Shown here in pieces: positions 5,405 to 9,419 of a stretch of 9,419 nucleotides of DNA. This stretch comes from Pseudomonas sp. (GTDB lineage: Bacteria > Pseudomonadota > Gammaproteobacteria > Pseudomonadales > Pseudomonadaceae), in NCBI GenBank assembly GCA_029239415.1, contig JAQZAY010000131.1, forward strand, positions 1 to 9,419, written 5' to 3'. A model generated the notes under the pieces. That model saw only the letters and a list, made by a program, of their open reading frames with translations, was not told the origin of the DNA and ran no database searches. The translations under genes were made by a program, and so were the position numbers. The first letter of the stretch is position 1. Every line of letters starts with the position of its first letter.

Positions 5405-7474
5405 CTAGCCACCGCTGCCACGCAGCAACGCATTGACGTTCGCCCCCAGCGTGTCCAGCCCGAACGGCTTGGTCAGTACCGCCGTGGCGACCTCGTCCGC
5501 ACACGGGTCGAGCACGTGGGGGTGGGCGTAACCGGTCATGAACAGCACCGGCAGACCGGGCCGTAGCTCACGGCCGACCTGCGCCAGGCGGCGGCCGTTC
5601 ATCCCGCCCGGCAGGCCGATGTCGGTGACCAGCAGGTCGATGCGCTGCACCGAACGCAGCCACTCCAGCCCAGCGACGCTGTCCGCCGCCTCGATCACCC
5701 GGTACCCCAGGCCACCCAACACCTCACTGACGAACATGCGTACCGACGTCTCGTCATCCACCACCAGCACCACCTCGCCCGAGGCAACCGGCGTGCTGCC
5801 CGCGCCTTCAGGCACCGGTTCAGGCACCTTGGGCTGCAGCGCATGCACGGGCAACTGCAACGACACCTGGGTGCCCTCGCCTTCCTGCGAGCAGATCCGT
5901 ACCTGCCCGCCGGACTGTTTGGCGAACCCATAGATCATCGACAACCCAAGCCCGGTGCCGGCGCCCACCGGCTTGGTGGTGAAGAAGGGCTCGCACGCCC
6001 GGGCCAGCGTCTGCGGACTCATGCCTGCGCCATTGTCGACGACGCGAATGGTCAGGAAGCGCCCGGGACTCAGCTCGGTATCCAGGTCAGGGCCCGCAGC
6101 CAATTCGCTGTCGAAGGTCTCGATGAGGATGTCACCGCCTTCGCCCAGGGCATCGCGGGAGTTGATGCACAGGTTGAGCAGGGCATTTTCCACTTGCGCC
6201 GGGTCGACCAGGCAGATGTTGGCCTCGGCCCGTGCCTGGACCGTCAGGGTGATGCCGGGCCCGACCGAACGACGGATCAGCTCTTCGATGCCGACCACCA
6301 GGGCGTTGACATCGGTGGGCACCGGCAGCAGCGTCTGGCGCCTGGAAAACGCCAGCAGCCGGTGGGTCAGCGCCGCTGCACGCTGGGCTGCGCCCCGGGC
6401 CACGGACAGGTAGCGTTCGAGATCGGCGGTGCTGCCCTGGGCGAAGCGCAGGCCGATCAGGTCGAGGCTGCCGGTGATGCCGGCCAGCAGGTTGTTGAAG
6501 TCGTGCGCGATGCCGCCGGTCAACTGCCCGACGGCTTCCATCTTCTGCGACTGACGCAGGGCAGCCTCGACCGCTTCGCGCTCGGCGATGGCCTCGGCGA
6601 TGCGTGCCTCGAGGGTCCGGTTGAGGTCGAGCAAGGCGGTTTCGGCATTCTTCTTGGCGGTCACGTCGATGGACGAGCCGATCAGCCCGACCACCTCGCC
6701 CTCGTCATCGACCAGCGGAGCCTTGACCGAGAGCCAGACGGCCGCCGACCCATCGGGCATGTCGACCTGCTCCTCGACCTGCTCGGCCTTGCCGGCCTGC
6801 ATGATGCGCTGGTCGGTCTCCATGATGCGCAGGGCCTGCGCCTTGTCCTCGAGAAACTCCAGGTCGGTCTTGCCCAGGTAGAACTCCGGCGGCTTGCCGA
6901 TCAGGCGCGTGGTGCCGTGGTTGGCCACCAGCATGCGCCCCTCGCGGTCCTTGGCATAGACCACACCGGGCACGGCCGCCGCGAAGGTGCGCAGCAGCGT
7001 GGACATGCGGTCACGCTCGGCCTCGGCGGCGCGGCGCGATTCGATGTCCATGAGAATGCCGGGGAAGCGTATCGCCACCCCGTCGGCATCGAGCTCCACC
7101 CGGCCATTGGCCTCCACCCAGCGGAACGAGCCATCGGCATGCCGTACCCGGTACTCGCAGCGGTAGGCACCGCCGCGCTGCATGGTCTGGTGGATGCTGT
7201 CGGAGACCCGCTCGCGGTCATCGGGGTGTATGGAGACGAAGGCATGTTCGATCGGCATGCCGCTCAGGCATTGGCGCACCGGCAGACCGAAGGTGCGCGA
7301 GAAGCGTTCGTCGGCCTTGACGCAGTTGTCCGGGATGTCCCACACCCAGGTGCCGATGATCGCACCGGCGTCCAGCGCCAGTTGCAGCCGTTCCACCGCA
7401 TCGTGGGGGAATCCCGGCGCCTGCGCCGCTACCGCGTCGGCTGTAGGAAGGGCCTGAGCAATGTCTCGGTCCAT
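5405..7474 (-). CDS. Soluble hybrid sensor histidine kinase, PAS-PAS-HisKA-HATPase-REC
   Basis: This 689-residue signalling kinase has no membrane segment and so should sense a cytoplasmic cue. A first PAS/PAC unit spans about 33-150 (GTWVWDIPDN, then YRVRHADGSFRWVEANGRV and GILMDIESRR). A second spans about 157-275 (GVVYAKDREGRMLVAN, then GSSIDVTAKKNAE). A coiled-coil-like linker covers 276-310. The H-box is MEAVGQLTGGIAHDFNNLL with His324, the N-box is NALLNLCINSRDA (430-442), G1 is DNGAG (480-484) and G2 is GAGTGLGLS (504-512). A C-terminal receiver domain (about 566-686) has Asp573/Asp574, phosphoacceptor Asp618 in VTDIGLPGG, Thr647 and Lys669. All phosphotransfer residues are present. 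No Hpt protein or separate output regulator is nearby, so the output is unknown. The start at 7474 has only a weak ribosome-binding site. It diverges from the MFS exporter gene, 294 bp away. Confidence 0.94.
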   Translation of the reverse strand: MDRDIAQALPTADAVAAQAPGFPHDAVERLQLALDAGAIIGTWVWDIPDNCVKADERFSRTFGLPVRQCLSGMPIEHAFVSIHPDDRERVSDSIHQTMQRGGAYRCEYRVRHADGSFRWVEANGRVELDADGVAIRFPGILMDIESRRAAEAERDRMSTLLRTFAAAVPGVVYAKDREGRMLVANHGTTRLIGKPPEFYLGKTDLEFLEDKAQALRIMETDQRIMQAGKAEQVEEQVDMPDGSAAVWLSVKAPLVDDEGEVVGLIGSSIDVTAKKNAETALLDLNRTLEARIAEAIAEREAVEAALRQSQKMEAVGQLTGGIAHDFNNLLAGITGSLDLIGLRFAQGSTADLERYLSVARGAAQRAAALTHRLLAFSRRQTLLPVPTDVNALVVGIEELIRRSVGPGITLTVQARAEANICLVDPAQVENALLNLCINSRDALGEGGDILIETFDSELAAGPDLDTELSPGRFLTIRVVDNGAGMSPQTLARACEPFFTTKPVGAGTGLGLSMIYGFAKQSGGQVRICSQEGEGTQVSLQLPVHALQPKVPEPVPEGAGSTPVASGEVVLVVDDETSVRMFVSEVLGGLGYRVIEAADSVAGLEWLRSVQRIDLLVTDIGLPGGMNGRRLAQVGRELRPGLPVLFMTGYAHPHVLDPCADEVATAVLTKPFGLDTLGANVNALLRGSGG

Positions 7475-7621
7475 GAAAGGTCTCGATAGTCGTTGCGCGA
7501 AAGGACGTCAGGGAATTGCGCCCTTCCCGTCGATTGCCTGATCGTGCCGGTCTGGGGTATCGACCGCCGTGTAAGTGTAGGAAAGCTCTGACACCTTGGG
7601 CAGCGTGATGACTCGGGGCAC

Positions 7622-7650
7622 ATCATAAACAGATCGTGTGAGTGTGCCGA
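7622..7650 (-). promoter_or_regulatory. Sigma-70-like promoter candidate for the sensor kinase
   Basis: On the minus strand TCGGCA (7650-7645, four of six to TTGACA) and TATGAT (7627-7622, five of six to TATAAT) are 17 bp apart. This would give a leader of about 140 nt before the kinase ATG at 7474. It is the best leftward match I found in this intergenic region, but it rests on consensus matching by eye. Confidence 0.33.
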
Positions 7651-7711
7651 GTGCCGGCATCGTCGTCCTCTCACCCGACGTCGGCGCGAGGCGGCCAGAG
7701 GTCGCACGGAT

Positions 7712-7740
7712 TTGACCACGCGATCAACTCTGCTTAGGGT
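7712..7740 (+). promoter_or_regulatory. Sigma-70-like promoter candidate for the MFS exporter
   Basis: TTGACC (7712-7717, five of six) and TAGGGT (7735-7740, three of six) are 17 bp apart and end 28 bp before the ATG at 7769. If real, it rules out the longer TTG start at 7712, because that codon would be the -35 box itself. The -10 is weak, so activator help or a chance match are both possible. Confidence 0.35.
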
Positions 7741-7768
7741 GAGCGGCCTTTTCGCAGTCGAGCGTCTC

Positions 7769-8962
7769 ATGTCTGTCCGTAAGCCCATCCCCTACACGGT
7801 CTACCTGCTGGGGTTGACCATCTTCTCCCTGGTGACCGCCGAATTCATGGTCGCCGGCATGATGCCCGCCCTGGCCCAGGCGTTCTCCGTCAGCCTGGCG
7901 CAGATCGGCAACCTGATCGCCTACTACGCGGTCGGCATGGCGCTGGGCGGGCCGCCGGTCACGGTGCTGCTGTTGGCCAAGGGCGTCAGCAACAAGCGGG
8001 CGCTGGTGGGGCTGCTGGGCGTGTACGTGGCCGCGGGCGCCCTGGCTGCAGCCGCGTCATCCTATGAAGTGCTGGCGCTGGCGCGGATCGTCATGGGCGT
8101 GTCGAGCGCCGCCTGCATCGGCTTGTGCATGACGCTGTGCGCGGGCCTGGTCACCCCTGCATACCGGGGTCGAGCGGTAGCCATCGTCCTGGCAGGGCTG
8201 ATGCTGTCACCGGTGATCGGCGTGCCGCTGACCGCCTGGGTCTCCCAGCATGCCGGCTGGCGTGCCAGCTCCTGGCTGGTGGTCGGCCTGGCCCTGGCCT
8301 GCACGCTGCTCGCCGCCACCCGCCTGCCGCACGAGGATGCCCACGGCGATGCGGGGCTGCGCCGCCAGTTGTCGACCGTGCGCAACCGCGGATTGTGGGC
8401 GGCCTACCTGACCAGCGGCCTGATCATCGGCGCGACCTTCGCCGCCTTCAGCTACTGCACGCCGATCTTCATCGAGGAGGTCGGCATCGCACCCGAACAC
8501 ATCGCGCCACTGCTGGCGCTGTACGGCGTGGCCAACGTCATCGGCAATGCCGTGGTGGGGCGTCACGCCGACCGCCACCTGCGTGCGCTGTTGACCGGCG
8601 GGTTGATGCTGATGGTACTGGCGCTGGCGGGTTTCGCCTTGGCCGAGGGCCATGTGTGGTTGAACGTCGGCTGCTTCCTGGCCCTGGGGTTGACCGGGGT
8701 GGCATTGAACCCGGCAATGGTGGCCCGGGTGATGACCGCAGCCGAACCGGTGGCGCTGGTCAATACCTTGCACACCTCGGTGATCACGGCCGGGCTGGCC
8801 TTCGGCAGCTGGGCGGGCGGTGCGGCGATCAGCGCCGGGTTCGGCCTGCGCGCACCGCTGTGGGTAGGCGTCGGAATGGCGGCGCTGGGCCTGCTGAGCA
8901 TGGGGTTCGCCTACGCAGGGCGCTCGGCACCGCGCGAACTGGCGTGTGGGGTTGCCCCCTAG
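7769..8962 (+). CDS. MFS exporter of the DHA1 (AraJ/PbuE-like) type
   Basis: This 397-residue inner-membrane protein has about 12 hydrophobic segments and a central basic loop (about 185-208), typical of proton-coupled DHA1 efflux permeases. Visible family marks are TAEFMVAGMMPALA in helix 1 (23-36), the helix 2 segment IGNLIAYYAVGMALGGP (46-62), GVSNKRAL in the 2-3 loop (72-79), the helix 5 antiporter motif around LMLSPVIGVPLTAW (144-157), and GRHADRH in the 8-9 loop (264-270). From memory it resembles sugar/purine/drug efflux proteins such as AraJ and PbuE; the substrate cannot be named. The frame opens with TTG at 7712, but the ATG at 7769 fits the family's N-terminus and lies after a promoter-like sequence. 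The ribosome-binding site is weak. It diverges from the hybrid kinase and ends 3 bp from the convergent small membrane protein gene. Confidence 0.93.
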   Translation: MSVRKPIPYTVYLLGLTIFSLVTAEFMVAGMMPALAQAFSVSLAQIGNLIAYYAVGMALGGPPVTVLLLAKGVSNKRALVGLLGVYVAAGALAAAASSYEVLALARIVMGVSSAACIGLCMTLCAGLVTPAYRGRAVAIVLAGLMLSPVIGVPLTAWVSQHAGWRASSWLVVGLALACTLLAATRLPHEDAHGDAGLRRQLSTVRNRGLWAAYLTSGLIIGATFAAFSYCTPIFIEEVGIAPEHIAPLLALYGVANVIGNAVVGRHADRHLRALLTGGLMLMVLALAGFALAEGHVWLNVGCFLALGLTGVALNPAMVARVMTAAEPVALVNTLHTSVITAGLAFGSWAGGAAISAGFGLRAPLWVGVGMAALGLLSMGFAYAGRSAPRELACGVAP

Positions 8963-8965
8963 GCC

Positions 8966-9148
8966 TCAGCGGGCACGCCGCCACGCACGCCACCCGCAGA
9001 CCAGCAGCACGGCGCCGGGGACCAGCAGACCGCAGGCGGTGTACAGGAACGCCGGTTGACCAGCGGCGCCGATGGCCGCAAAGGTCATGCCCAGAATGGT
9101 CAGCGGCAGACCGGCGAACAGGTACGGCGTGCGGGGGGTGTGATTCAT
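8966..9148 (-). CDS. Small two-helix membrane protein of unknown function
   Basis: This 60-residue protein is nearly all membrane: two hydrophobic segments at about 9-29 (YLFAGLPLTILGMTFAAIGA) and 32-52 (PAFLYTACGLLVPGAVLLVC), a short Gly/Gln turn between them, and a basic tail (WRAWRRAR). The charge pattern suggests that both ends face the cytoplasm. I do not recognise a family. The frame is open to 9220, but AAAGGA at 9162-9157, 8 nt before the ATG at 9148, decides the start; a second ATG at 9157 overlaps that site and is unlikely. It is convergent with the MFS exporter gene with only 3 bp between stop codons and no terminator visible, so transcripts of the two genes probably overlap at their 3' ends. 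Confidence 0.7.
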   Translation of the reverse strand: MNHTPRTPYLFAGLPLTILGMTFAAIGAAGQPAFLYTACGLLVPGAVLLVCGWRAWRRAR

Positions 9149-9270
9149 GTCGAGCATCCTTTCGATCGGGTGGGCGGGTCGCGCTGGGGACAGCATAAAG
9201 CAGGGCCGGCCTGGATGCATGCGACAAAGGTTGGTCGCGAGGGTGTAAAGGGGGACCGGGCGGTTTGGCT

Positions 9271-9290
9271 GCAGGTTTCCCCTGACCTGC
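9271..9290. other. Short hairpin in the right-hand intergenic region
   Basis: gcaggt (9271-9276) and acctgc (9285-9290) form a perfect 6-bp stem with an 8-nt loop. It lies between the small membrane protein gene and the right-hand copy of the 94-bp element. No U-tract follows at once, and its role is unknown. Confidence 0.3.
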
Positions 9291-9323
9291 CGGAGTGGCT
9301 GGTTTTATGGGCCCTTCGGTCCA

Positions 9324-9417
9324 GGCCTTTCAACGTCTTTACCTAACACGATGTGAACCGCATTGCTGATCTGGCAGAGCGGTTCACCCTCTGTGTGGGA
9401 GCGGGCTTGCCCGCGAT
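9324..9417 (+). repeat. Copy B of the 94-bp compound repeat (tail plus REP)
   Basis: This is the inverted partner of 5233-5326, with 87 of 94 positions matching. It begins at ggcctttcaacg and ends with a perfect REP (9394-9417) two bases from the window edge. Inside the tail, gtgaaccgc (9353-9361) and gcggttcac (9379-9387) form a perfect 9-bp stem with a 17-nt loop; copy A has two mismatches in this stem. No gene is visible between 9149 and the end of the window. By analogy with copy A, a second, opposite REP may follow just outside the window. Confidence 0.9.
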
Positions 9418-9419
9418 GC

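Noticed and set aside
5843..7489. A 548-residue open frame on the plus strand opposite the sensor kinase
   Set aside because: It is fully antisense to a kinase with every expected motif. Its Gln/His/Gly-rich composition and lack of domains are typical of a shadow frame in GC-rich DNA.
7475..7768. A possible small gene or RNA in the kinase/exporter intergenic region
   Set aside because: Apart from promoter-like sequences I found no ORF with a ribosome-binding site and no convincing stem-loop with a U-tract.
5233..9417. The bracketed segment as a composite transposon
   Set aside because: No transposase or integrase lies inside, the ends are REP-type and not insertion-sequence termini, and the gene content and base use look native.

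Overview
The window looks like a chromosomal stretch of a fluorescent Pseudomonas, probably of the P. putida group. This is inferred from the GC-rich coding style (shadow frames stay open on both strands), three identical copies of a REP element with the core gagcgggcttgcccgcgat that I associate with these bacteria, and the familiar look of the genes. No rRNA, tRNA, CRISPR array, transposase or phage gene was seen.

Left part (1-3114): a small unrecognised acidic protein runs rightward, and its frame is still open at the left edge. A long imperfect palindrome of REP-like type follows. Three leftward genes come next: a GcvA-like LysR regulator (2185-3114), a short-chain dehydrogenase/reductase (SDR) whose Tyr-x3-Lys active-site pair reads Ser-x3-Arg (1387-2091), and a LysE/RhtB-type amino-acid exporter (622-1248). 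A tandem array of a 7-bp unit sits immediately upstream of the exporter start.

Middle (3235-5153): a second SDR, of CsgA/C-factor type with an intact active site, diverges from the LysR gene. It is followed by a small membrane-anchored protein of unknown function and a glyoxalase/bleomycin-resistance-like protein. A head-to-head REP pair then separates this rightward block from the convergent sensor kinase gene.

Right part (5233-9419): a soluble hybrid histidine kinase (PAS-PAS-HisKA-HATPase-REC) runs leftward and diverges from a DHA1-type MFS exporter. The exporter ends 3 bp from a convergent gene for a 60-residue two-helix membrane protein. This segment is bracketed by two inverted copies of a 94-bp element (87/94 identical), each made of a REP plus a 70-bp tail. 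That pair is the least ordinary feature of the window.

Functionally this looks like ordinary accessory and housekeeping content: two oxidoreductases around a regulator, two exporters, a resistance-like protein and a signalling kinase. I see no clear multi-gene defence, biosynthetic or mobile system. The best leads are the paired repeat element, the heptad array and the non-canonical SDR.
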